From: Porites lobata
Lineage: Eukaryota; Cnidaria; Anthozoa; Scleractinia; Poritidae
Direction: 5' to 3'
NCBI GenBank assembly: GCA_942486035.1
Contig: CALNXK010000014.1
Location: 4,460,001 to 4,524,000 of the forward strand
DNA: 64,000 bases
In this document: piece by piece, positions 46,760 to 57,842 of the stretch
Layout of the letters: each line of letters opens with the position of its first letter
How positions within the stretch are numbered: the stretch's first letter is position 1
Translations under genes and position numbers: made by a program
Notes under the pieces: generated by a model
Told to the model about the DNA's origin: nothing
Databases searched by the model: none
What the model saw: the letters and a program-made list of their open reading frames with translations, nothing else

Positions 46760-47251
46760 TCACAGTTCCTCAGGCTCCTCGTCGGGGATTCCCGGTCTAT
46801 CCTTAGGTGACTCTAGCAACAGCACAAGTTTATTGACTGGTCGATCCAATACTGATCCAGTTCCGGTTTGAACAGTCACCGATCTGACTTGGCCTTCATC
46901 ATCACGACGTGTGGTAAGCACTTTAGCCATAGGCCACTTATTCCTACAAGAATTGTTGTCCTTTAATAGAACAATGTCGCCTTCCGTGAAGTTTCTTCTC
47001 TTGTGTGTCCACTTTTGTCTCAACTGTAGGATCTGAAAATATTCTTTACTCCATCTATTCCAGAATTCGTTAGCAATATGCTGTACGCGCCTCCAGCGAC
47101 GTTTGCAGTAAGTATCTTCTCGTTGAAACTTTCCTGGAGGGGGGAGAATGAGCTTGGTTTTACCAGTGAGAAGGGTACTTGGCGATAGTGGCAACGGTGA
47201 GAGCGGATCACTTAAGGTCTCGGTAGCTGTTGACAACAGCTTCAGCTTCAC
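46760..47251 (-). pseudogene. BEL/Pao pol C-terminal region (post-integrase)
   Basis: The frame continues the integrase after a shift near 47222: LSPSTLLTGK, then RRWRRVQHIANEFWNRWSK and FTEGDIVLLKDNN, ending EEPEEL. This is the chromodomain-less C-terminal segment usual downstream of Pao integrases (DUF5641-like). It probably binds DNA during integration. It has no start codon of its own. Confidence 0.85.
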
Positions 47252-49853
47252 ATAACAAAGTTCGCAACGATTCGACGTTTAAGCTGTGACCATGCTGTTT
47301 CATAAGTGCTGCCATGATGTTCCGCACGAACCGAATTTGTCGTTCCCAAACGCCTCCGAAATTACTTGCAGTAGCAGGATTTCTGATCCAATCAATGTTC
47401 TCCTTAAGCATCTCTGCCTTAATTTTCTCATCATCCATTTCTTGAAGTGCTGCCTTTAACTCGTTTTCGGCCCCAACAAAATTAGTCCCTTGGTCACTGC
47501 GAAGTTCTCTTATGGGTCCTCTACGACAGGTAAAGCGCCGTAATGCTTGTAAGAATGAATCTGTTTCCATAGAGTGGGCTACTTCGATATGTACCGCACG
47601 ACTGGCCAAACAAGTAAATAGGGTTCCGTACCTTTTAACTTCTTTCCTGCCTTCTTTGACATACCACGGACCAAAGTAGTCCACTGCACAGTATGAAAAC
47701 TGTGGGGCGGGTTCAACACGGGAACTTGGGAGGTTGGCCATTTTCTGTTCTCCAAAAGTACCACGGAGATGTCGACACGTGACGTACCTTGATATGAAGT
47801 GTCTGACCGCAGCATTTCCATTGATAATCCAGTAACCACTCGAACGAAGCTCGTTTAAGGTGAGACCTCTTCCGCTGTGGTGAGTTTTCTCATGGGCGTG
47901 ACGGAGGACCAGCTCTGTAATATGACCAGTCTTCGGTAAGATGACAGGGTTCTTAAGACTGTCTGAGAGGTTAGCCTTCTTTATCCGTCCTCCGACTCTC
48001 AACATTCCGCTGGCATCCAGGTATGGGTCAAGGGCGTTAAGGCTGCTACTTTTCTTCAAAACTGCTTTCCTTTCCTTATCATGATGACGATCTTTAGGCA
48101 CACTTCCGGTCTGGGTTTGGAAATCTTTCAGAATCTTGATTTCTTTATCGAAATAATTCGCTTGCACCAGCTTGAGAATTTCTGTTTCTGCTTGTTCAAG
48201 GTCTCTGACCATGAAGGAAGTAGCCGGGCAACCTTCACATTCACGGCTTCGTCCATTAACTTGAGGACCGTCAACAGTTAGAGGTCTCTTGTCTGCTTTA
48301 CTGGCTCTCATCTTGAGACGTCGTTTGTATTCCATACAAAGCGCAACTGCGCCCTTTAGGACTTGCCACTTGGAGAATCTTCTGAATCTGCTTAACATGT
48401 TTTCATGTTCTTCAATCACTGTCGCGTTAGCGGTAACCCTTTTAACGTCAGGAGAATTGTGGTCGACCTCGTTTTCGTATGAGTCTTGTTGAGGCCAGTG
48501 ATCTTCCGTCTGCCACAAGAAGTCTGGGCCCTTAATCCACTGCGACCTTTGCATAAACTCCTTAGCGTTCATCCCCCTCGATGCTTCATCTGCTGGGTTG
48601 GATCCAGACTCCACGTAGCGCCACTGGTCTGGTGAAGTGTGGTCACGGATGAATTGCACTCTATTTGCAACATACACTTGGAATCTTCGAGATTCATTGT
48701 TGATGAACCCGAGGACAACCTTACTATCGGTCCAGTAGAAGTCTTGGAGTCCGTCATAGTCTAACTCTTCTTTTAGCATGCTTGCAACCCTTACTGAAAC
48801 GGTAGCGGCAGTTAGTTCAAGTCTTGGAATAGTGACTGTCTTCAACGGTGCAACACGAGCTTTCCCCATAACAAGAGAACAATGAATCCTTCCGTTTTCA
48901 TCAACCAGTCTGAGATAAGAACATTGTCCGTACCTGACTTGAGACGCATCTGACATATTATGTAGCTGAGCAGTGGCAATGCTTCCAAAATCAGGAGGCT
49001 GAAAGTTTCTTGGGATGTTCAGCTGCTCTAATAGCGGTAACTGACTTCTCCATCTTCCCCATTTGGCAAGAACTTCTCCCTCGATTGGCTCGTCCCAGTC
49101 TTTTCCGTGACAGATCTCTTGAAGTATCTGCTTTCCAACAAGGACGACGGGCGCAATCAGCCCCAGAGGATCAAAGATCGAGCTTATAGTTGCCATTATA
49201 CCCCTACGGGTGCACGGCTTGTCCTTCAACTCTATCCTGAATTTGAATGCGTCCGATTCAATGCACCATTCTACACCCAATGCTCTCTCTATTGGTAACT
49301 TGTCACTGCCTAGGTCTAGGCCCTTGATCTCCTTTGCTCTGTCTTCAGCAGGTACTGACATCATCACCTTTCTAATGTTGCTGACAAATTTCGTTAGTTT
49401 GAACCCTCCCTTTGCACACATCTCTTTAACAGCTTGTACTAGTTCTACAGCGTCCTTCTCTGTCGGTACCGAACTCAGAGCATCATCGACGTAAAAGTTC
49501 TTCCTTAATGTTTCCGCAGCTCTTGCACCAAACTCTCTTTCACCGTCCTCGGCTGTACGTTTCAAGGCGAAGTTAGAACACCCTGGAGATGAACCAGCTC
49601 CAAAGAGGTGCACTGTCACGCAGTACTCTTGAGGCTCTTGAGTTAAATCTCCATTTGGCCACCATAAGAAGCGAAGGAAGTTCTGATCTTCCTTTGCAAC
49701 CTTGACTTGAAAAAACATTTTCTCTACGTCAGCCATGAAGGCTACCTTCTCCTCTTTGAATCTTGTAAGCACCCCAGTGAGCTTGCTTGTTAGATCGGGC
49801 CCTTGCAATAGGTGGCCATTGCGATTCACCCTGGTAACGAGCTGAACAGTCAA
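47208..49853 (-). pseudogene. BEL/Pao reverse transcriptase, RNase H and integrase
   Basis: An 881-codon open frame. RT palm motifs are AFMADVEKMFFQV (first Asp) and FYVDDALSSV (catalytic pair). RNase H is marked by HNMSDASQVRYG, PRLELTAATV, YWTDSKVVLGF and NPADEASRG. The integrase zinc-binding region (HEKTHHSGRG, CRHLRG) precedes the catalytic triad in CAVDYFGPW, RSDQGTNF and FGGVWERQ. The frame opens with non-native codons at 49853, where it shifts from the upstream RT frame, and ends by frameshift before the C-terminal domain. All key catalytic residues are present, so only the frame breaks are disabling. Confidence 0.93.
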
Positions 49854-51110
49854 ATACTACGCGTATGCTGCCTGGTTTTTTGGGGTGGTAAACCCCGTGG
49901 TGAGGTAAGTACCAGACCTTTCCTTCTTGATGGGGTAGCTCTTCAACCTTGACCTTTCGAGCATATCCCTTCTCTATGATTTCAGTCATGAATCTGACGT
50001 AGTCAGCACGATACCTTGCGTCGCCTTGGAGTCTCTTCTTAAGGCCGTGCAGGCGTTGCTCTGCTTGAGGACGGTTATTGGGTAGCTGTACATTCTTTTC
50101 TCTAAAGGGCAGAGGCATCTCGTAATGCATGTCATCTCTATGATGGATTCCATCTTCTACAATCTTCAGGAACTGACGGTCTTCTCTTGATAATGCGACT
50201 CCGTGCTCCCTTTCAGCAAAGTCCACCTCAAACATTCGAGAAACCACTTGAGGGGTTAGCCGCTCCTTAATCTCTGTCTTAGCAATGATGTACCCATTCA
50301 CGTTATCCTCTGTGTTGCTCTTAAGAATCTGAATACGGTTACAATGTACTTGTTTACTGCTCTTTTGGTTAACAGGACCGTTTACGTGCCATCCCAGTAG
50401 TGATCTTACTGCATAGGGTTCATTCTCATTCCCGCAAACAATGTCTCTTGGTCGCACTGCACTAGGGCAATTTAGTCCGATCAGGAGTCCTATTTCTACG
50501 TCTTCCATGTAAGGAGGTACGTGTTTCCTAACCATCTGCAAATGTGACCATCCTTGCAGCTCTTCGGGACGAGGAATCTCATCACGATCTGCTGGAATCC
50601 GTTGTCTGACGTAGGTTCTCGGTAGGGGTACGATAATGTCGTTTTCTTGAAAGTGGGAAGCCATTAGCCCATCTTCCGCTTTAGCATCGACTTCTTGGGT
50701 TCCATGCATAGTAGTGAGCAAAAGTTTGGTTTCACTTCCTTTAACACCAAGCCTTCTTAACGAGTCTTCCTTAATGAATGTTCCACCACTGGCATTATCA
50801 AGGAGGGCGTAAACACATATCTTATTGTTTGGATTGTCCTTGTGGTACAACCATACTGGGATAACACCCATAGCAACTGGTACATCACCGGCATCTGTCA
50901 CATTGCAAATCGCAGTACACACGTTAACGACTCGCTCTTCCGTTTTCTTTTTACTGGCTTCCGGTTTCTCATGTTGGCCGTTTCCACTCTCCATTTTCAC
51001 CTCTTCTGATTTCCAACTGTAATCATGGAGTGACGTTGGGTGTTTCTTACTGCAGATCTGACAGGTTCTTTTACTTTTGCAAAGCTTGGCAATGTGCTCA
51101 CAACTATAGC
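49729..51110 (-). pseudogene. BEL/Pao zinc knuckle, protease and RT N-terminal part
   Basis: An open frame that begins with a CCHC knuckle (CFDCYSCEHIAKLC, about 51110) and a Cys/His tail (CQICSKKHPTSLH). Next is a retropepsin-like domain with YALLDNASGGTFI, where the catalytic Asp sits in DNAS rather than DSG/DTG. RT fingers follow (VWYLPHHGVYHPKKPGSIRV, VVFDCSARYQG). The frame goes wrong after 49830. Retropepsins with a D-N-A-S core occur in Pao elements as I recall, so this may be normal. Confidence 0.85.
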
Positions 51111-51112
51111 AA

Positions 51113-52012
51113 TCAAAGCATAAGCCTTTCTGTTTGATAGTTTCTCCGCTCCACTAGCGGTTTTTTAAGAAACTCAGCACATTCGTCCAGATGATGCGCC
51201 TTAGAACACAATGTACAGCTGATGGGGTGAGAATTTCTTCCACCTGCATTCTTTCCTGCCAAGCCTGTTGCAAAGTTGGTACCCCTTCCTCTCTTGGGTT
51301 TGCGTTCGTTCTGTTTATGGTACTTGTCAACTGCGTTCATCGGTTTACTTATGCCTTCCTCGGAACAGATTGGGTCTGTCGCTAAATCGGCTTGCTCTGA
51401 TACAAATTGGCAAACGTCATTAAAGCTAGCTGTCTGTCCCTTGACACTCCTAATCCTGCTAAATCTTTCAGTCCACTTACTACGTAGATATCGCGGCAGC
51501 CTTTCCCACAACTGGCGCATAACATTGGCCGTGTTCAAGTCGTTCATGTATTGCATGCCTGTCATGGCGTTCCTTCCTTGCTCAAGGACAATAGAAAATT
51601 CTTGTAACCCTTTTCCGTCGTTAGGCTTAACAGCGGGCCAGCTCGACAGCTTGGCAATGTATGCACTTGCAATCTTGTATGGGTCACCAAAATGTTTCTT
51701 CAAAAGCCGTCTAGCCTCCTTGTACGAATCTTCGCCTTTCATTTGTAAACAACCCTTTATCAGTTCCTTGGCCTTTCCACTAGTGTATTGATCCAAGAAG
51801 TACAAGCGCTCATTAGAATCATCTACCTTAGATTCTATGAGAGTTTCAAAGGCTGTTATGAATGCTGGGTATGACATAACATCTCCCGAAAACGTAGGTG
51901 GCTTGTGACTAGGTAGGAGACTCCTCGCCTGTTGGGTAACAATCATTTCTGAAAGTTCAGCCTGCTTCCTTTGAATGTCAAGATAGTTTTGATCTAACCC
52001 TGTACCTTCCAC
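51113..52012 (-). pseudogene. BEL/Pao gag, C-terminal part
   Basis: Capsid-type region (PPTFSGDVMSYPAFITAF, FLDQYTSGKAKELIKG, RRLLKKHFGDPYKIASAY), then a basic linker and a first CCHC knuckle CTLCSKAHHLDEC. This matches the DUF1759-type gag of Pao elements. It joins the upstream gag frame by a one-base shift near 52010, and the second knuckle lies in the next frame from 51110. Confidence 0.88.
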
Positions 52013-53100
52013 AGAGCTTGAATCCTTTCCGAAACTGCACGTTCATTCCCTTTTAACATGTGGTAGCTTATAATCAGTGGGGGTTTCGTACTTGTCCTTA
52101 TACTCTTCTTCCTTAATGGAACACTCTTTGGAACAAAGGGTCGGGCAGTTGGGTTCATACTAGCAGCACTGACTAAAGCTGGGGTGGTTACAAGAGTGGT
52201 CGTTGAACCAACAATAGCTGAACTTTGGAACTTCACAGAAGGCACCCTTAGTGTAGCCTGATCGTTAGATTGTACCCCAGGTGAGATGGTAGTAGAAGTG
52301 AGTTTAACCTCAACATCTTCCAAGTTTTCATTCATTCCGTCAATATTTTGTTCCTCCTCGAATTTCTTATAAGTTTTTTCTTCTGCCTTTGCCTCTGCGA
52401 TTTGCTGCCTAAGTTCAAGCTCTTCAGTAGCCATTTTTAATGCTTGTTTCTCTTTTAGAAATGATGCCTTAACCTCTAACGCTGCAGCTTTAGCTTTCGC
52501 TTCAATTAACTTTAACCTAGCAGATGTTACCGAGGAAAGGGAGTGCCTTGAGCGACGAGATGACTTAGATTTCACTGAGTGTGTATCACGTAAACCGCCA
52601 CGTAGCTTATCTGCATCATCCAAAAAGCCAATAATCCTTTGCTTTAGCTGGAGCACATCCTTATCACGAGTGCCAAACCATTCAAGAGCTAATTTAATTT
52701 CATCATCATCATCTAAGGCCTTGAGATATGCGTCATGTCCTTCTTGCACTTTAACAAATAGCTGATCTAAATGAACAACTTCCGTACGCACTTGTTTTTC
52801 GTTCTCAAAATCCGTTAACAAAGGTGAGACTAAGTTCATCTGCTTAGTTAAATTAGCAAGTGCAGTTTTCCGATTTTCCTTCAACTTTTGAATCTCAAAT
52901 TGCCTACCCCTTTCTGTAGGAATCCGTTTTCGCACGTCCATGTGAGTTTCTTGAGCCAATAAACCGGTCAGCGGTGATATCGCACGAGGTGACGAGCAGA
53001 TTGTATCGAGATCCATATCGACTTCGCGCCAAGTGCAAAGCTTCTCTTCATCAGGGAACTCCGTTTTCCCTTGTAAATCTTCTTCCTTGTCTCCTTCCAT
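51994..53100 (-). pseudogene. BEL/Pao gag, N-terminal coiled-coil part
   Basis: A 368-codon frame from ATG 53100, 23 bases inside the 5' LTR. It is rich in charged helices (IQKLKENRKTALANLTKQM and KAKAAALEVKASFLKEKQA) with an SRRSRHSLSS patch. It resembles the N-terminal coiled coils of Pao gag proteins. The last residues after ERIQAL are out of frame relative to the capsid part. Confidence 0.85.
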
Positions 53101-53122
53101 GTGATTTGTTTGTAGGTCAAAC

Positions 53123-53451
53123 TGTAGCAGCCGTCAATTCGATGTCGATTCCACGTTTTATTCGATCCGATCAACTACGCTCAGCACACCGTTCGAATAA
53201 AATACCGTACAAGAAATCCTTACAAACAAGCAAGTGTCTCTATCCGTAACCTTGAAAACTGCTGAAATATCCGTAATGCTTCCGTAATGTTCTATTCCTT
53301 CGATGTGAGTCTAGTTAAACGATCCTTATCCGAGAAATAAAGGCGAAAATAACAAGCGATAAAGCACATGTATGCCGAGGTTTGACCTAGTGTCGAATGA
53401 CAACACCTCGGCGCAGACTGGGCCTAGTGCACGGGACACCTAGCATTTACA
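53123..53451 (-). repeat. 5' LTR of the BEL/Pao element
   Basis: Same length as the 3' LTR (329 bp), with TG...CA termini on the minus strand. Gag starts 23 bases downstream, leaving almost no leader, so the primer-binding site must be within that gap or atypical. Confidence 0.95.
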
Positions 53452-54725
53452 ATCTTGAATGTAAAGCTAAGTTTAGGATGGATTGATCTTATGTGAAACC
53501 CTACATAAATATCTGCTTGCATGTCGTTTAATTTCTTGAAACAATCTTCATCTGCCAATGGAACAAAATTAATGTTTTATTTCTGTGAATATGTCACCTC
53601 TGTCTGACTTCTTTGAAAGAGTGAAGTTTTATGAGTGACCTGTTAAATTTTCCCTAACAGCGAAAGGAATTAACGTTCCTGGCATGGCAACCACGTCGCA
53701 CACTAATATTCTGAGGATATCCGAAATACTGATGTTATTTTCGAATAATATAGGAACAAAAATATAGGGGGCCAGCAATAATTTTTGCCATGTTTGACTT
53801 AAAAGACACAGCTGGGTTTATGTATAAGGCTGCTATACATACATTTATTTTACTTGTGAAGGAAATTGAATGAAAATTGTAAGCTTAAACGAAAAATTTT
53901 GCCCAGTAAGGATTTTGTTTACAAAATGTAACGCTTTCCTACATGTCACACATTATCGGTGTTGTAAACTGTTCATTGTAAAATAAAGCTTACTGTAAAA
54001 CGGTGAAAAGGCTGATCAGCTGTCCTCAGTCCGTTGCAAAGATACTCCTCGTGTCGATTTTACGGATGGTGTAATTCTTGCTTCCTATCGTTGCATCGAA
54101 GAAGATAATTTTGACTCTAAACTTGCATCTCCTTGCGAATTCTATTGACCGAATACTGAAACGTCGGCAGTCGGTGTTCCCTGTCTTCGTCGGCATCTTT
54201 TGCAGTGTAACTGTAGTATTTTGTTGCTAACTCTTTACATATTCGTGGTCGCTGTATAACCTCTGTCTCTAGTTGACAGTGTTTGCCTTCGCTGTGCCGT
54301 TACTTTACTCGCGCTGAATTTAAAGTCGACGTCCTCTCTCTTGCGGGGTTTTGTTTGTAAATCTTTCCCAGCGAGGATTTCCAGCCACTTGTTGAATCCA
54401 CCGTTGTTTATTGAAGTTGTTAAGTTTGCTGTTCTGTTTTATTTACCTGTGATATTGGGTGGTGATTCACCGACCGTAAACATTGTTATAATTCACAGAT
54501 GAAAAAACAAAACCCAGAGCTTTGTCGTCGATGGCAATCGGTTGCCTCGAAACCTATAATGCGCTTTGACGTCACTACTCTGGATGACGTCAAGGCGGAC
54601 ACCAACCAAACTCGATAGATTTATAGCCAAGAGGAAATCACGCTGGCCTTGCGATGCTTGGGTGATACACGCGCGCTTCGCGCGCGACGAGATTATAAAC
54701 CTCTCGGCTCGGCGCTTCGCGAGGA
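53452..54725. other. Non-coding stretch with paired CRE sites
   Basis: No gene is supported. TGACGTCA occurs twice, 18 bases apart (54567-54574 and 54585-54592). A perfect GCGCGC-TTC-GCGCGC hairpin lies at 54671-54685, just left of the DIRS terminus. These could be a bidirectional or cryptic promoter, which is inference. Confidence 0.4.
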
Positions 54726-54794
54726 ATAAATATAAACACAAATGCAGCAAATCACTGAGAATATTGGATTATGGCCTGTGGGGTAACGCCATAA
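54726..54794. repeat. DIRS repeat A, terminal copy
   Basis: 69 bp, ATAAATATAAACACAAATGC to GTAACGCCATAA, with about 2 differences from the internal copy at 59210-59278. It includes the hairpin TTATGGC/GCCATAA. It marks the left (3' in gene sense) end of the element. Confidence 0.88.
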
Positions 54795-55006
54795 CGCCAC
54801 TTTATTAAAGAAAATGCAAACAACTGGTACAAAATAGAAATGAAAAATTAATATAGAGTAGCCCGTGCCAGGGGGGCCACAAAAAACCTAACCTAAAAAA
54901 CCCCGTGGGGAAAAAGGGATAGGAAATCTGGGGCGGGCCAGGCACGACTTAAGTCCCCCGCCAAGACTACTAAATAAACTAAATAATAGTAATAAACAAA
55001 CGAAAA

Positions 55007-56028
55007 CTAAAAAGCAATAGTTTCAGCAACTTTTAAGCGATCACTAACCGTGTGCTTAATGTATCTGTTCTTTGAAGTGGTACATTTCCAGCCAGCATGC
55101 ATCTTGGCTAGCAGATCAGCGGAAACACTCCGACAAGCAGGATTTGAGGCGGCACCAGACTTTATACTGTGCGTGCCGTAAAGAGCAATGTCACATACAA
55201 ATGGTTTAACAAATTTCTTAAATTCATCTCTTAGCGTTGAATATGAAACTCCTCTAGAAGCATGAAAACACTCCCTAGACTTAGTTTTAACGATTCGCCT
55301 AACGAGGGGCGAAGATGACTCACAAGTTGAAGGGAAAAGCTTAAGTAACCTTTCGGTGATAGAAACTGGGCAAGTAGCCTTATGAGACCTAGCTAGAAAG
55401 GACGTATGCCCTTCTCTATACTGATCATTTTTGCGTTTAGGAATAAAAATTGACATGTACTCGTTGAAAATAGAGACATCTCTAACTGTCAAATTGCGAA
55501 TTTCGTCCACACGAAAAAACCCAGCAAAGCCAACCAAGAGGACGAAAAGAAAACGAATAACGGCAAGCGAACTACTAGAAATATAATATTCAGCGATCCT
55601 TAAAACTGTGTCAACGCATAAAGGCTCTTTGGGTTGAACAGGACGAGCAAGCTTCCTTCTTGCACCCTCCGAGGACGACTTAACAAGGGGGTGACCAGTA
55701 GGGCATTCTACAATACCGGCCAGACTATGACCCCACTTAATACCATAAACAACTGACTCGATAGGGGATATCCCCGTATTATTAGAAATAGAGACAGCAG
55801 TAAGTTTGCTGATAAAGAGAGCAATGTTCAGTGGCTTCGCTGGAATATCTGAAACGCCAATCTTAGAATCTGCCCATTCACGCCATCTGATCCAGCCAGA
55901 TCTATACTTCTGCACGGTAGAGGCAGCTTTGGACTCAAACTGTAAATGGAGAAGGTCTGGAACAAGCTTGGGCAAGGATGGATCGGCCAAAAAATTCGCT
56001 TCACTCCAAATCCCGGATTGGAGAACAT
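55007..56028 (-). CDS. DIRS tyrosine recombinase (YR) exon
   Basis: Begins DVLQSGIWSEANFLADP after a TTTTTTAG acceptor at 56029-56030 and ends VAETIAF at 55007. The N-terminal core-binding part (STVQKYRSGWIRWREWA) precedes the catalytic domain: Arg in FAGFFRVDEIRNL, His and Lys in YGTHSIKSGAAS, and the Tyr nucleophile in KNRYIKHTV. Other DIRS recombinases usually have HxxR, so the second catalytic Arg appears to be Lys. The enzyme would insert the circular DNA intermediate. The open frame also extends upstream through 56413, but that part is intron-like. About 340 residues, the usual size. Confidence 0.85.
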
Positions 56029-56481
56029 CTAAAAAATAAAATAAAAGTAAGCAGGAAAAGGCAAAACATTTAAAATTGTAATACAGTAGAAAATATGATG
56101 CTGCATCATAATCATGCAACACGGACAGTACTACAGCGTAAAAACGACATGTAATGAGAAACAACGACAAACGGAAGCCGAACTGGCTGGGCCCGGTAAT
56201 GCTGTAAAAAACAGTAAAAAATTCAACAAAATAGCAAACATTCAATAAAACAAATGTAGACCAATAAAATAAAACATAAAATAAGGCCAACTGACGGCGC
56301 CAAAACAGGCAAACTACGTGGTGAAGCGGACATGCATCGAACTCAGAGCCAAGAAGACGCTGCCAAACCAGGCAAAAAATACACCGCCAAATCATGCAAA
56401 AATACGCTGCCAAAGATAAACCTAAAAAACACCGACAAAAATGAGCTGTAAGCTAGGGGAGACAAAAATGGGAAAGCTCAC
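56029..56481 (-). other. Candidate intron between DIRS RT-RNase H and YR
   Basis: On the minus strand it begins GTGAGC right after ATTTTAG and ends TTTATTTTTTAG, with a T-rich acceptor side, 453 bp. Splicing would put the RT-RNase H frame (ending RNLKC) and the YR frame (DVLQSG) in the same phase, separated only by two TAG stops that look like later mutations. This explains why the reading between the domains is low-complexity and unlike protein. Confidence 0.55.
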
Positions 56482-56500
56482 CTAAAATCTATCCGCAAAG

Positions 56501-57840
56501 CTAACATTTTAAATTTCGGGCAGCCGCTGAACACCGACGGACGCGCTTTGTAAATCTGCTTCTGTCCTGGACCCTCCAGTAAGAGGTCTTCAATACAAGG
56601 AAGCTCAAACACTTCTTTAACAAAAGACTTGAACTGGGAGGCCAAAAATAGGCCGAAGGCCATTGTGGAACGATCAAAGTGCCGTAACCGGAGCAGGACG
56701 AGAGAGCACTAACTGCAGGCACAATGGCACCCACCGGAGGGCAAACCCAGTTATTCTCATGTCGCCAATCCTGAGCCAAGGCGTCCACACCGCTGCAACC
56801 TGGGGAAGCAAATTTATAGTTGAACCTCGGAAGCTGGGCATTGTAATAGGACGAAAATTGTGTGAGGGCCCCATTTAGCGTCGACAAGTCGAAATACCGA
56901 GGGATTGATGGACCAGTCGTCTTTATCAATAAATCTGCTAAGAAGATCTGCTCTTTCATTAAGAGACCTAAGGATCCACTGGGCTTCGAGAACGATGCTG
57001 TTGGCAAGACAAAGATGGAAAATATCCATAGCCAGGGCCTGGAGGTGAGATTTGGAGCTTCCGATAGCAACTATTCTGGCGGCGGCCTGATTATCAGTGA
57101 AGATTTTAACTCTCTTGTGTTTCAGTTGAGCCACGTAAGAAAGCAACACGTAACAAATTGCTTTCAGCTCGCGGAACGTAGAGCTTTGGCCGATATCCTC
57201 ACACTCCCACATGCCGCTAACGACGGAGCCGTCTAAAGTAGCCGAAAATCCTCCGAACGCTACGTCGCTAGCATCGGAAAATACAACGGTATGCGTGGCT
57301 AACGGTGGCCTAATAGAATAGCCGTTTAAGCAGTCGATGTTGCAATACCAAAATTTCAGTTCTTGTAAAAGGCTCGGAGGAAAATGAATTATGTCATCCC
57401 AAGCCGATATGGTTTCAACGGCGAAGTACATTATTTGTCTGGTCAAAAGACGAGAAATTGGACCAACAGCTAACGCAGCTGAAATGATAGTGCCTGCTAT
57501 TCTCGTTAACTCGCGAAATGAAGAGAATCCATCCTGAATCGCAGAATCTAGCAAGCCTTTAAGCTTGAGAACTTTCTTCTCGGGAATCCGGAAACACATT
57601 AAAATAGTATCAATAACGAAGCCTAGCCATTCGCCAATTTGAACTGGATCCCAGTGAGACTTTTCCTCGTTACAAAGAAGACCAGATGAACAGAGCTCTT
57701 TACGTTGAATTAAGCTAGCTGCCACGGCAGAACATTTGTCTGGTCGACTCCCGAAACCATCGTCCAAATAAATGAAACTGTTGTGTCCCATAGAACGCCA
57801 ACGCCTAACTAACGGGCGCATTAACTTGGTAAAACAAAAG
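56501..57840 (-). pseudogene. DIRS reverse transcriptase (C-terminal part) and RNase H
   Basis: After the insertion the RT resumes at about 57840 (CFTKLMRPLVRRWR) with the catalytic HNSFIYLDDGF. The thumb (EWLGFVIDT) follows, then RNase H (VVFSDASDVAFGG, STFRELKAICYVL, VKIFTDNQAAARI). A frameshift near 56900 (around DWSINPS) moves the C-terminal DIRS-type segment (LPRFNYKFASPGC, WRHENNWVCPP, GTLIVPQWPSAYFWP) into another frame. That frame ends at TAG near 56501, just before the candidate intron. Confidence 0.85.
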
Positions 57841-57842
57841 CG

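Larger units (their letters stand above)
46327..53451 (-). mobile_element. BEL/Pao LTR retrotransposon, 7.1 kb, minus strand
   Basis: Two direct 329-bp LTRs (46327-46655 and 53123-53451) with TG...CA ends flank gag, protease, RT-RNase H and integrase in BEL/Pao order. I count about 6 LTR differences (near 2%), so insertion is recent. At least four frameshifts (near 52010, 51115, 49830 and 47222) break the polyprotein, which could be decay or sequencing indels. Flanking bases do not show an obvious target duplication, and a tRNA primer site next to the 5' LTR is not evident. AGGGGAG next to the 3' LTR is a possible polypurine tract. Confidence 0.93.

Noticed and set aside
51276..51791. 171-codon plus-strand frame
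   Set aside because: Antisense shadow of the BEL/Pao gag.
56029..56413. N-terminal extension of the tyrosine recombinase frame
   Set aside because: Composition is unlike protein and lies between good splice sites; read as intron.
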